Shown: one piece after another, positions 15,668-23,034 of the stretch
How the letters are laid out: every line of letters begins with the position of its first letter
How positions within the stretch are numbered: the first letter of the stretch is position 1
Source of the DNA: CAYZHV01 sp046541355
GTDB taxonomy: Bacteria > Spirochaetota > Spirochaetia > DSM-27196 > Alkalispirochaetaceae
Direction: 5' to 3'
Assembly: GCA_046541355.1 (NCBI GenBank)
Contig: JBKHDM010000003.1
Coordinates: forward strand, 1 to 61,823
Length of the DNA: 61,823 nucleotides
Program-made: the position numbers and the translations under genes
Notes under the pieces: model-generated
Database searches by the model: none
Told to the model about the DNA's origin: nothing
What the model saw: only the letters and a program-made list of their open reading frames with translations

Positions 15668-16924
15668 TCAGAAGTTGCTGTGCAAGACCTCGGCGGCCTT
15701 GCGGATGACGTTTTCCGGCTGAATCGGCTTGATCATGTACCGGGTAACTCCATACTGCCGCGCTTTTAGGACCGTCTCCTTCTGACTGAGGGCGGATAAC
15801 ACAATGATCGGCACCGAAGCGCCCCGTTTCCGGAGTTCCGCGAGTACCTGGAAGCCGTCAACCTTCGGCATCATCAGGTCGAGAAAAACGAGGTCCGCCT
15901 CCTCGGCCTCCTTGGCGTTGAGGAAAGACTCTCCATCGTCGTAGGCGTGGACCTGAAAACTGGTGTCATAGAAGGCGGTCTTCACCAGTTCCTGAATGAC
16001 CATGTCATCGTCGACTACCGCAACGGTAACCTCCGAGCCTAGTTCCGAGAGATTCGGGAGGGCTCGATCATCCTCAAAGGTCATCCGGATCATCTCGTCC
16101 TCCGAAGGCGCCTTACTCCGGGAGAGAAACTCCTCAGCGGCGCTCTTGCGGTCCGGCGAGTAGACAGGCTCATTCGATTTCTTGCCCGAGAGGGAGTCCA
16201 TGACGTCCTCGAGGTTCGTGGCGGCTTCGATCTCGTGGTACTCACTGTGGCCTTTCAACCAGTTTTGTACAAAGGGTGAGGTGGTGAGCACCTTTACGTG
16301 CCGTTTTTTGCTCCCGGTGGAGTCGAGCAAAACATCGAAGAGAGCCGAGAGCTTGAAGGAGTCGGCGGTGGACTCGTCGATGCCGGACATCATGACCAGG
16401 ACCTTCGGCACCTTTACCGAGTAGAGGGTGAGCAGCTCCTGCACCTTGTAGCGCAGCAGTTCGATCTTCTCCGTATTGAGCCCCTGGGCGACTTCGATAA
16501 AGAGAATCCGATCATTGAAATGAGCCTCGATAATCGACGGAGTAGCGTCGAGATTGAGAGATGTCCCGAGGTACTCGCTTACTGTTTTCATGAGGGCATC
16601 TATCTTTACAGGCTTCGAAAAGAACTTCTTTACGCCGAACTTGGCGACCTGCAGCACCTTGTCCCGCTCGACCTTGCTCGAAACCATGATCACCGGCACG
16701 TCGGCGACGTTGGGGTCCTGCTTTTTCTTCTGAAGAAGCTCGAGGGAACTGTTCCGGGTGAGGTAGTAATCCATAATTACGAGATCCGGATGTTCGCTTC
16801 GAAGCTTGAGAGCGCCGTCGAGGCCGTTTACTCCCATGGAGACCTCCAAGCCCTGATCTTCCAGCTTCTTTCCAAGGTAATCACGAAAAAGTTGTGATTC
16901 ATCGATAAGCAGTACTTTTTTCAT
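15668..16924 (-). CDS. double-receiver response regulator with an unassigned middle domain
   Basis: The 418-residue protein has an N-terminal receiver (VLLIDES; Asp52 in IMDYYLTRN; Lys in SKPVKID) and a C-terminal receiver (VAVVDDD; Asp349 in FLDLMMPKVDG; IKPIQPE). Between them, about 125-260, is a region (HFNDRILFIEVAQGLN...KVPKVLVMMSGIDES) that resembles an alpha/beta phosphotransfer or STAS-like fold but cannot be assigned. There is no DNA-binding or enzymatic output domain, so it may act by protein contact or as a phosphate sink in the relay with the hybrid kinase downstream. No Shine-Dalgarno sequence is clear. A strong dyad lies directly upstream of the ATG. Confidence 0.85.
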   Translation of the reverse strand: MKKVLLIDESQLFRDYLGKKLEDQGLEVSMGVNGLDGALKLRSEHPDLVIMDYYLTRNSSLELLQKKKQDPNVADVPVIMVSSKVERDKVLQVAKFGVKKFFSKPVKIDALMKTVSEYLGTSLNLDATPSIIEAHFNDRILFIEVAQGLNTEKIELLRYKVQELLTLYSVKVPKVLVMMSGIDESTADSFKLSALFDVLLDSTGSKKRHVKVLTTSPFVQNWLKGHSEYHEIEAATNLEDVMDSLSGKKSNEPVYSPDRKSAAEEFLSRSKAPSEDEMIRMTFEDDRALPNLSELGSEVTVAVVDDDMVIQELVKTAFYDTSFQVHAYDDGESFLNAKEAEEADLVFLDLMMPKVDGFQVLAELRKRGASVPIIVLSALSQKETVLKARQYGVTRYMIKPIQPENVIRKAAEVLHSNF

Positions 16925-16968
16925 AGTTACGCCAATCTATGTATAGCGTAACTCCGACGGCCACGCAA
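16925..16968 (-). promoter_or_regulatory. promoter and operator-like dyad of the two-component operon
   Basis: AGTTACGC (16925-16932) and GCGTAACT (16946-16953) are perfect inverted copies with a 13-base gap, ending one base before the response-regulator ATG. The gap holds the minus-strand -10 TATACA (16945-16940), 17 bases from a -35 TTGCGT (16968-16963). A bound protein would cover the -10, so this looks like an autoregulatory operator; an RNA hairpin at the 5' end is the alternative. Confidence 0.45.
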
Positions 16969-16974
16969 CCCTGG

Positions 16975-17003
16975 TTTCGCCGCCCCCGGCGCCTTGTTAT
17001 ACT
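16975..17003 (+). promoter_or_regulatory. promoter of the phosphohexomutase gene
   Basis: TATACT (16998-17003) lies nine bases before the ATG, with a poor -35 (TTTCGC) 17 bases upstream. No Shine-Dalgarno sequence precedes the start, so the mRNA would have almost no leader. Confidence 0.4.
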
Positions 17004-17012
17004 CTCCGAAGT

Positions 17013-18800
17013 ATGAGCAGCCACGCTGAACGGTACCGTTTCCTCGACTCAATGGTGGTCTCCTCCTCCGGCTGGAGGGGAGTTTTTGGGGCTGAGGAGA
17101 ACTGCGGGGACCATGAAGTCTCCGAGGAAAAACGGGAGGTCGCCGCCGCGGCGATCTACGCGATTGCCGAGACCCTCGCCCCCGAAAGCGGGGACGCAGA
17201 GATCCTCCTCGCCACGGACACAAGACCCACCTCCCCGGCGCTTGCAGATGTCGCGGTCTCGGTTTTCTCCTGCCTCGGTCTGACTACCCGCTTCCTCGGA
17301 GTCAGCCCTACTCCCGAGGTTCTCGCCTACGCCACTGCCCTCCCGAGGTGCGCAGGCTTTATCATCATAACCGCGAGCCACAATCCTGTTGGTCACAACG
17401 GGATCAAGTTCGGCTTCGGTGACGGCAGGGTCGCAGGCGCCGCAGCCGCCGGGGCGGCGGCCCAACGGTTTCGTCGGCTCCTATCTTCAGACGGAGCCTT
17501 CGCCCCTGTGGCCGGCGCCCTCGAGTTCGAGGATGAGGTGGCGGCGGTGAGGGCAAAGCGAGAGCTCTACAAGGGTGAGGCGCGGGAGGCGTACCGCGCC
17601 AGGGTGATCGAGACGATGCTGCGCTCGCCCCTCGAGGAGAGGGGCGAGCGCGTCCTCCGGCAGATCCAGGAGGCGGTGAAGGAGGAGCCCCTCGGAATTG
17701 TTATCGACTTCAACGGCAGCGCCCGGACCGAGTCGATCGACATCTCCTTTCTCGAGGCTCTCGGCATCCGGGTCGAGGCGATAAACGCAACCCCCGGGCA
17801 GATCGCCCACCAGATCGTTCCCGAGGGAGAAGGGCTCGAGGCGTGCAAAGCCGCCTTGAGCGAGGCGCACCGGAAAGACCCCGCCTTTCAACTCGGCTAC
17901 ACCGCCGACAACGACGGCGACCGGGGCAATCTCGTCTTTATCAACCCCGATACCCGGGAGGCGGAGGAGCTGCACGCCCAGGAGGTCTTTGCCCTCGCCG
18001 CGGTGGCCGAACTCTCCTGGTACGAGGGCTACCGAGGGGACGCTCTTCCGCCGGCGCTGGTGGTCAACGGTCCCACCTCCCTCAGGGTGGATGAAATCGC
18101 CGCAACCTGGGGGGCCGAGCTCTTCCGCGCCGAGGTGGGGGAGGCAAATGTAGTTGATCGAGGGGGGCAGCTGCGGGGATACCAGCTCGTGATACTCGGC
18201 GAGGGGAGTAACGGCGGCAATATCACCCCGCCCTCCCAGGTGCGGGACCCGCTTTCCACAGTCGGGGCGATGATCAAACTCGCCCGGAGTGACGCCTACT
18301 ACCGCTGGTTCGAGAAACGGGGCCTCCCGATGCCGGAGGAGCGGCAGCTTATGCGCCTGGTCCGCTCCCTTCCGGGCTACACAACCACCGGAGCCTACGA
18401 ACCGCGGGCGCTTCTGTCGATCACCAGCGAGGAGCACGGCAGACTAAAGGCGGCCTACGAGGCGCTTCTTCCCGACGCCTTCGAGAGGCTCAAAACGCTC
18501 CTGCCGGACTCCCTCGGCATCGAGGGTTACCGCATAGTGAACTACGAGGGAACAAGGAGCAGCGAGGGTCCCGGGAATCGTCGGGGAGATGAGCGGGGAG
18601 GCTTCAAGGTGGAGCTCCTCGACAAAGCTGCCCGGCCCCGGGGGTTTGTCTGGATGCGGGGGAGCAAGACAGAAAACGCCTTTCGGATAATGGCGGATAT
18701 CGCCTCCAGCGACCGGGACCTCGAGGCGATGCTCCTCGACTGGCACGCAGACCTTGTCCGGCGGGCCGACTCCCGCGCCTCCGGTCACGGAATCCGGTAG
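17013..18800 (+). CDS. phosphoglucomutase/phosphomannomutase family protein
   Basis: The 595-residue protein has the four marks of alpha-D-phosphohexomutases: catalytic phosphoserine loop TASHNPVGHNGIKF (about 127-140), the Mg-binding DNDGDRG (about 298), the sugar-specificity loop GEGSNGG (about 394) and the phosphate-binding loop RGSKTENAFR (about 549). It moves the phosphate between C1 and C6 of glucose or mannose in the cytoplasm, feeding glycogen or cell-envelope sugar synthesis; substrate preference cannot be read reliably. It is rather longer than typical 450-550-residue members. It stands alone on plus and its 3' end overlaps the convergent mutY-like gene by 16 bases. Confidence 0.93.
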   Translation: MSSHAERYRFLDSMVVSSSGWRGVFGAEENCGDHEVSEEKREVAAAAIYAIAETLAPESGDAEILLATDTRPTSPALADVAVSVFSCLGLTTRFLGVSPTPEVLAYATALPRCAGFIIITASHNPVGHNGIKFGFGDGRVAGAAAAGAAAQRFRRLLSSDGAFAPVAGALEFEDEVAAVRAKRELYKGEAREAYRARVIETMLRSPLEERGERVLRQIQEAVKEEPLGIVIDFNGSARTESIDISFLEALGIRVEAINATPGQIAHQIVPEGEGLEACKAALSEAHRKDPAFQLGYTADNDGDRGNLVFINPDTREAEELHAQEVFALAAVAELSWYEGYRGDALPPALVVNGPTSLRVDEIAATWGAELFRAEVGEANVVDRGGQLRGYQLVILGEGSNGGNITPPSQVRDPLSTVGAMIKLARSDAYYRWFEKRGLPMPEERQLMRLVRSLPGYTTTGAYEPRALLSITSEEHGRLKAAYEALLPDAFERLKTLLPDSLGIEGYRIVNYEGTRSSEGPGNRRGDERGGFKVELLDKAARPRGFVWMRGSKTENAFRIMADIASSDRDLEAMLLDWHADLVRRADSRASGHGIR

Positions 18801-19666
18801 ACCCCGTCCTCCTCGGCCAGGATGAATCCCTCCGCGGTGAGTCTCTCCAGGGCGGTACGGAGTCGCTCCGGTTCAAAACCGAGTTCATCGAGGAGTTCAC
18901 GCTCCCCGGCGCCGTGGTCGCGGGAGGCGAGGTAGCCGAGGAGCGCTCCCCGCACCTCCCGGAGAGAGCCTCTGAAGGGGCTCTGCCGGGCGTAGCTTCT
19001 GCTCTGCCGGGTGATGTTGCCGACCTTTCCCTTGATGTAGACCCCAAGGTCCATAACGGCGTAGTACCACTCCCGGGGCCGTTCTCGGTCGAGGGTCGCC
19101 TCGAGCAACGGGCGCAGCTTTTCGTCTCCCACCCCCGTCTCTCCGTGGAAAAAGTAGAAAATGTAGACCGTGCGTATGTTTGTCTCGAAAAAAATTGTCG
19201 GACGATTCCAGGCGAAGGCGGCGATGCTGCCGGCGGTATTGCTCCCGATCCCGGGAAGCTTCTCGAGGACAGCGGGATCCTTCGGGAGCACCCCATCGAA
19301 ACGGTCGACCACCATCCCCGCGGCCTCCCGGAGAAACCGGGCTCGCCGGTTGTAGCCGAGGCCGCTCCACTCCTCGAGCACCTCCCGCAGGGAGGCTGCG
19401 GCGAGGGCGTCGAAAGAGGGAAACCGCCTGAGAAACCTCGGGTACCGTTCCCGCACCCGGGCGACCTGGGTCTGCTGGAGCATCACCTCCGAGACAAAGA
19501 CGCCGTACGGTGTAATCTCATCCCGCCACTCCATAGAGCGGCGATAGCGTCGGTGGTACTCCCAGACCCGGCGGATAAACTCTGCCTCCCCCTGTTCTTC
19601 CGGCAGAGGAGCGAGAAGGGAGCCGGCGTCCTCCCCGAAGGGTAGCTCATCCTGCCTCGAGATCAT
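18785..19666 (-). CDS. mutY: MutY-like adenine DNA glycosylase lacking the iron-sulfur cluster
   Basis: The 293-residue protein has the HhH-GPD fold of MutY: catalytic Glu60 in SEVMLQQTQV and helix-hairpin-helix LPGIGSNTAG (137-146). It differs from classic MutY in three ways: the catalytic Asp of LDGNVxR is Glu161 (FFETNIRT), the four cluster cysteines (C-x6-C-x2-C-x5-C) are absent, and the NUDIX-like 8-oxoG recognition domain is replaced by a short winged-helix-like tail (about 250-293). A cluster-free MutY-like clade exists in several phyla. The expected role is removal of A opposite 8-oxoG, but substrate is inferred. It overlaps the HAD gene by 20 bases and is the end of the trpS unit. 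Confidence 0.82.
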   Translation of the reverse strand: MISRQDELPFGEDAGSLLAPLPEEQGEAEFIRRVWEYHRRYRRSMEWRDEITPYGVFVSEVMLQQTQVARVRERYPRFLRRFPSFDALAAASLREVLEEWSGLGYNRRARFLREAAGMVVDRFDGVLPKDPAVLEKLPGIGSNTAGSIAAFAWNRPTIFFETNIRTVYIFYFFHGETGVGDEKLRPLLEATLDRERPREWYYAVMDLGVYIKGKVGNITRQSRSYARQSPFRGSLREVRGALLGYLASRDHGAGERELLDELGFEPERLRTALERLTAEGFILAEEDGVYRIP

Positions 19667-20000
19667 GCTCCTCGCCGTCTATGAGACGAAGGACCTCCTC
19701 CACCTCCAACGCCTCTGCCCCGCGACTGTAGATCAAAAGCGCTTTTCTGAGATTCCCGTCCCTCCGGGTTGCCTCGGAGGAGGGGAGCGCCACAACGCCC
19801 ATCCCCGCGGCGAGGGCGCCGGCGATACCGGGGCTCGAGTCCTCGAGGACGATGCATCGCCTCGGGTCCGCGTCGATCCGCCGGGCGGCTTCGAGAAAAA
19901 CGTCCGGCTCCGGCTTTCCCCGGGGCACCTCGTCCACCGAGACCACCGCGTCGAGGAGCTTGCCGTCCATGTCGAAGATGACCCCTTCGATCGGCTTCAA
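19647..20000 (-). CDS. truncated HAD-family hydrolase lacking the cap domain
   Basis: Only 117 residues are encoded, while beta-phosphoglucomutase-like HAD enzymes have about 215. Motif I (FDMDGKLLD, residues 9-17, nucleophile Asp10) runs directly into DAVVSVDEVPRGKPEPDVFL, the segment around motif III (Lys), followed by motif IV VLEDSSPGIAGALAAG. The cap domain and motif II (S/T) are missing, as if about 90-100 codons had been deleted in frame. The usual Thr after DxDG is Lys. It is still open and coupled to its neighbours (ATGA overlap with trpS, 20 bases with mutY), so it may be a decaying gene kept in frame or a minimal phosphatase; decay is more likely. Confidence 0.75.
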   Translation of the reverse strand: MKPIEGVIFDMDGKLLDAVVSVDEVPRGKPEPDVFLEAARRIDADPRRCIVLEDSSPGIAGALAAGMGVVALPSSEATRRDGNLRKALLIYSRGAEALEVEEVLRLIDGEEHDLEAG

Positions 20001-21055
20001 CTCTGCTTCTCCCGTTTTTTTCTCACTGTTTCAGCCTTTCGGCTGATCTTGTTCCAGACACCGGTCAATCCCATAGCCTTCTTCGCCGCAACAACCGTCT
20101 CCCGCGCCTCCCGACGCATCGCCATGGTCCCCTCGTAGATGACCTCGTCCACCAGACCGCCGATCGCCTCGTACTCTCCCCTCCTCTCTCGCAGGGGATC
20201 GAGAAACCGGTTGAGGGCGACGGCGAGTTTCTCCTTGACTTCCACGTCGCCCACCTTGCCCTCCTGGTACCGCTTTTTCAGATCCTCAACCTCCGACCGG
20301 TTCTCGTTAAAAACGTCGTGGTAGACAAAAACCGGGTTGCCCTCGACCTTGCCGGGTATGTCCGCCCGGACCCGGTTCGGGTCGGTGTACATTCCCCGGA
20401 CCTTTTTCTCGACGCTCTTGCGGTCATCCGAGAGGAGGATCGCGTTTCCAAGAGATTTCGACATTTTAGCAGAGCCGTCGGTGCCGACCAGGGTGGGAAC
20501 GTTCCCAACCAGGACGTCCGGGACAGGGAAGGTCTCTCCGTAGAGATAGTTGAACCGTCGGGCGATCTCCCGGGTGAGCTCCACGTGCGCCTCATTGTCC
20601 TTGCCCACCGGGACCAGATGTGCCCGGGGCAGGAGGATATCCGCGCTCTGGAGGACCGGATAGCCTAAAAGCCCGAAGGGCATCTCCCCGAGCTGTGCTC
20701 CCTTTGCCATGTCCTTGAGGCTAGGCATCCGTTGAAGCCTCGGAACGGTTACGAGCATCTCGAACAGCAGGTTGAGCTCGTAGACCTCCTCCACCGCCGA
20801 CTGGAGGTAGATAAAGGACTTTTTCGGGTCGATGCCGACGGCGAGGTAGTCGAGGACCATCTGCCGGGCGTTCTCGGTAATCGCCTCGACGTTCTCCTTC
20901 TCCGGCCGGGTGGTGAGGGTGTGAAGATCGGCGATTATGAAAAAGCAGTCATACTCCTCCTGCAACCGGATTCGGTTCTGCAGGGAGCCTACGTAGTGGC
21001 CGAGATGGAGCCGCCCGGTGGGCCGGTCTCCGGTAAGGATGCGTTTCTTGCTCAT
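19997..21055 (-). CDS. trpS: tryptophanyl-tRNA synthetase
   Basis: The 352-residue class I synthetase charges tRNA-Trp. The HIGH-type motif is PTGRLHLGHYVG (about 12-23) and the KMSKS loop is AKMSKSLGNAI (about 199). GDxxE-like and ADLHTL elements of the TrpRS Rossmann fold are also visible (IIADLHTLT). The ATG has GAGGT upstream. The stop overlaps the HAD gene start (ATGA). A PerM-family transporter gene precedes it on the same strand by 28 bases. Confidence 0.97.
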   Translation of the reverse strand: MSKKRILTGDRPTGRLHLGHYVGSLQNRIRLQEEYDCFFIIADLHTLTTRPEKENVEAITENARQMVLDYLAVGIDPKKSFIYLQSAVEEVYELNLLFEMLVTVPRLQRMPSLKDMAKGAQLGEMPFGLLGYPVLQSADILLPRAHLVPVGKDNEAHVELTREIARRFNYLYGETFPVPDVLVGNVPTLVGTDGSAKMSKSLGNAILLSDDRKSVEKKVRGMYTDPNRVRADIPGKVEGNPVFVYHDVFNENRSEVEDLKKRYQEGKVGDVEVKEKLAVALNRFLDPLRERRGEYEAIGGLVDEVIYEGTMAMRREARETVVAAKKAMGLTGVWNKISRKAETVRKKREKQS

Positions 21056-21083
21056 GCTTGCCTGTACCTCTGTGGAGGAGCGT

Positions 21084-22187
21084 CTACTCCCGCTGCTTAC
21101 TCTGAGGGCCGCGACGACGTCGGGGACGATAGTTTCCGGTACCCATGAGGATACCGATCGGCTCGAGGCCGGGTATGTTCTCGAACGCTATTTTCATGGC
21201 GACGGTGAGGGGGACGGCGAGAAAGAGCCCGGCGACCCCCCAGAGCCAGCCCCAGGCGAGCAGGGAAAAAAGAATGATCACCGGGCTGAGGTTGAGCCGG
21301 TCTCCGAGGAGCTTCGGGTCCAGAACGTTGCCGATGAGGAACTGGGCGGTTCCCATGGAGGCGAAGGTCGCGAGGATCGAGGTCCAGTCCGGCAGAAACT
21401 GGAGTACCGCAAAGGCCGTGCTAAGGAACGTGATAGCCACCGAGCCGATGCTCGGTATGAAGTTGAAAAGAAAGGTGAGGACTCCCCAGATAAAGGCAAA
21501 ATCCACGCCGATCAGATTGAAGGAGATATAGACCACAACCGCCGTGAGGAGGCTGACAAAGAGCTTGACGGCGATGTAGCGCCCGATCTGGCTGTTGATG
21601 TGGGCAAAGATGATCGCGATCTTCCGGGTCGTATGGTCCTTCAGGGCGCTGGACACCTTCCGCCGGAGGTAGGGCTTTTCCATGAGCAGAAAGAGCAGAA
21701 AGATGAGGACCACCGTAAAACTGCTCGCAAAGGTCATAAAATCGCTGGAGACCCGGAACAGGGCGCTCCTGACCCGACCGGTTACGTCGACCCCCTGGAT
21801 GACCTGGGAGGGGACGTCCACCTCGGCGAGGGCCTCCTGCAGGAGGACGGTGATCCGCTCCTGGTAGCGGGGGAACTGCCGAACCAGAGACTCGACGCTC
21901 GAGTATACGATAAGTCCGAGGAGGAATCCCGCGGCGAGAAAAAGAGCGAGGACGACGGTTATCGCGACGAATCGAGGCACCTTGAAGCGCACCATGACGC
22001 TTACTGCGGGAGAAAACACAAAGGAGAGAAGAAGGGCGATGACAAGGGGGATAAAGATGCCGCCCATGAGCCTGAGAACAGCCCCCACCGCGACGACGGC
22101 TATAATAAGCAGGAGAACGCTGTTTACGTTCCACCAGGAGATGTGCGGGCTCCGGGGCGGCCCCTCACCCGCAGGAGTGTCGCTCAT
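21084..22187 (-). CDS. AI-2E/PerM-family membrane transporter
   Basis: The 367-residue protein has the typical pattern: two N-terminal helices (VLLLIIAVVAVGAVL, IFIPLVIALLLSFVF), a third (FVAITVVLALFLAAG), a long soluble helical segment, then about five C-terminal helices including WGVLTFLFNFIPSIGSV and GWLWGVAGLFLAVPL, and the family motif NFIPxxG near residue 255. Members export autoinducer-2, or sodium/other small molecules; the substrate is unknown here. It is 28 bases upstream of trpS and 49 bases after the ABC-importer operon. No Shine-Dalgarno is evident; a possible promoter ends eight bases before the ATG. Confidence 0.88.
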   Translation of the reverse strand: MSDTPAGEGPPRSPHISWWNVNSVLLLIIAVVAVGAVLRLMGGIFIPLVIALLLSFVFSPAVSVMVRFKVPRFVAITVVLALFLAAGFLLGLIVYSSVESLVRQFPRYQERITVLLQEALAEVDVPSQVIQGVDVTGRVRSALFRVSSDFMTFASSFTVVLIFLLFLLMEKPYLRRKVSSALKDHTTRKIAIIFAHINSQIGRYIAVKLFVSLLTAVVVYISFNLIGVDFAFIWGVLTFLFNFIPSIGSVAITFLSTAFAVLQFLPDWTSILATFASMGTAQFLIGNVLDPKLLGDRLNLSPVIILFSLLAWGWLWGVAGLFLAVPLTVAMKIAFENIPGLEPIGILMGTGNYRPRRRRGPQSKQRE

Positions 22188-22195
22188 ACCATCGT

Positions 22196-22225
22196 ACCGT
22201 ACACTGAGGGGGCGCCCGCCTGCAA
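22196..22225 (-). promoter_or_regulatory. possible promoter of the PerM-family gene
   Basis: On minus, TTGCAG (22225-22220), an 18-base spacer and TACGGT (22201-22196) precede the ATG by eight bases. Both boxes are imperfect and the call is weak. Confidence 0.25.
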
Positions 22226-22236
22226 CCGGTGGGAGC

Positions 22237-23031
22237 CTACTCCCCGAGCACCGCCCGACCCCGGGCGTAGTTGTCCGCTATCAGGTGGAGTGTGGCAATG
22301 GTCGCCGCCATCGCCACCCCCGGAGCCACGGCCATCCAGGGAGCGACGAGTAGATAGTTGCGGGCGTCCTTGAGCATGAGACCCCAGCTCGGAGCGGGCG
22401 GTTGGGTACCGAGTCCGAGAAAGGAGAGGGACGCCTCTATCCCGATCGCCAGAGCAGCGGTTGTGGCCGCCTGGACGGCGAGACGGGGCAGAAGCATCGG
22501 CATCAGATGAAACCGGATCACAGCGAGGTTGGAGGAGCCGAGAAGCCGGGAAGCGAGAACGTAGGGCCTGCCTCGAAGCGAGCGCACCTCCGCCCTGACC
22601 AGGCGGGCGAAAAGGGGGGTAAAGACGACGGCGAGAGCGGTCATCACCTGCAAGAGTCCGTTTCCAAACGCGGCTATCACCGTGATCGCGAGGAGAACCG
22701 TGGGAAAGGAGAGAATCCCGTTCATGATGCCCATCAGAAGGGTGTCGACCCGCCTTCCGGAGAGTCCCGCTGCAAACCCGATGACGCTTCCGAGGAGCAG
22801 AGAAGCGCCCACGGCGACTCCGGCGACCGTGAGGGCCGCCCGGGTGCCGTAGAGAACCCTACTGAAGACATCCCGACCGAGATCGTCGCTTCCGAGGAGA
22901 AAACCTGAGCTCCCGGGGGGCGAAAGCGCCCGGCCAAGCTCCTGGGAGGTTGGATCCGAGGGTGCTAAAAACGGGGCGAGGAGAGCGACGAGGAGGATAA
23001 GCAGAAAGGCGAGAAGCCGCCCCGGTTTCAT
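22237..23031 (-). CDS. peptide/nickel ABC transporter permease, DppC/NikC type
   Basis: The 264-residue inner-membrane protein has the N-terminal helix and loop typical of DppC-type permeases (APSDPTSQ...GSDDLGRDVFSRVLYG, about 25-62), five to six membrane helices, and the coupling EAA-like loop ASRLLGSSNLAVIRFHLMP (about 162-180) with the later SFLGLGTQPPAPSWG. It forms the channel with the DppB-type permease encoded at the start of the same operon. Gene order here (B, D, F, A, C) is unusual, since B and C normally adjoin. Four bases separate it from the binding-protein gene. Confidence 0.92.
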   Translation of the reverse strand: MKPGRLLAFLLILLVALLAPFLAPSDPTSQELGRALSPPGSSGFLLGSDDLGRDVFSRVLYGTRAALTVAGVAVGASLLLGSVIGFAAGLSGRRVDTLLMGIMNGILSFPTVLLAITVIAAFGNGLLQVMTALAVVFTPLFARLVRAEVRSLRGRPYVLASRLLGSSNLAVIRFHLMPMLLPRLAVQAATTAALAIGIEASLSFLGLGTQPPAPSWGLMLKDARNYLLVAPWMAVAPGVAMAATIATLHLIADNYARGRAVLGE

Positions 23032-23034
23032 ATC

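Noticed and set aside
21018..22373. A 451-codon plus-strand open frame across the PerM-family and importer genes
   Set aside because: Its translation is highly charged low-complexity (many Glu/Lys/Asp/Gly/Arg) and lies antisense to clear membrane-protein genes; it is a by-product of G+C-rich codon use.
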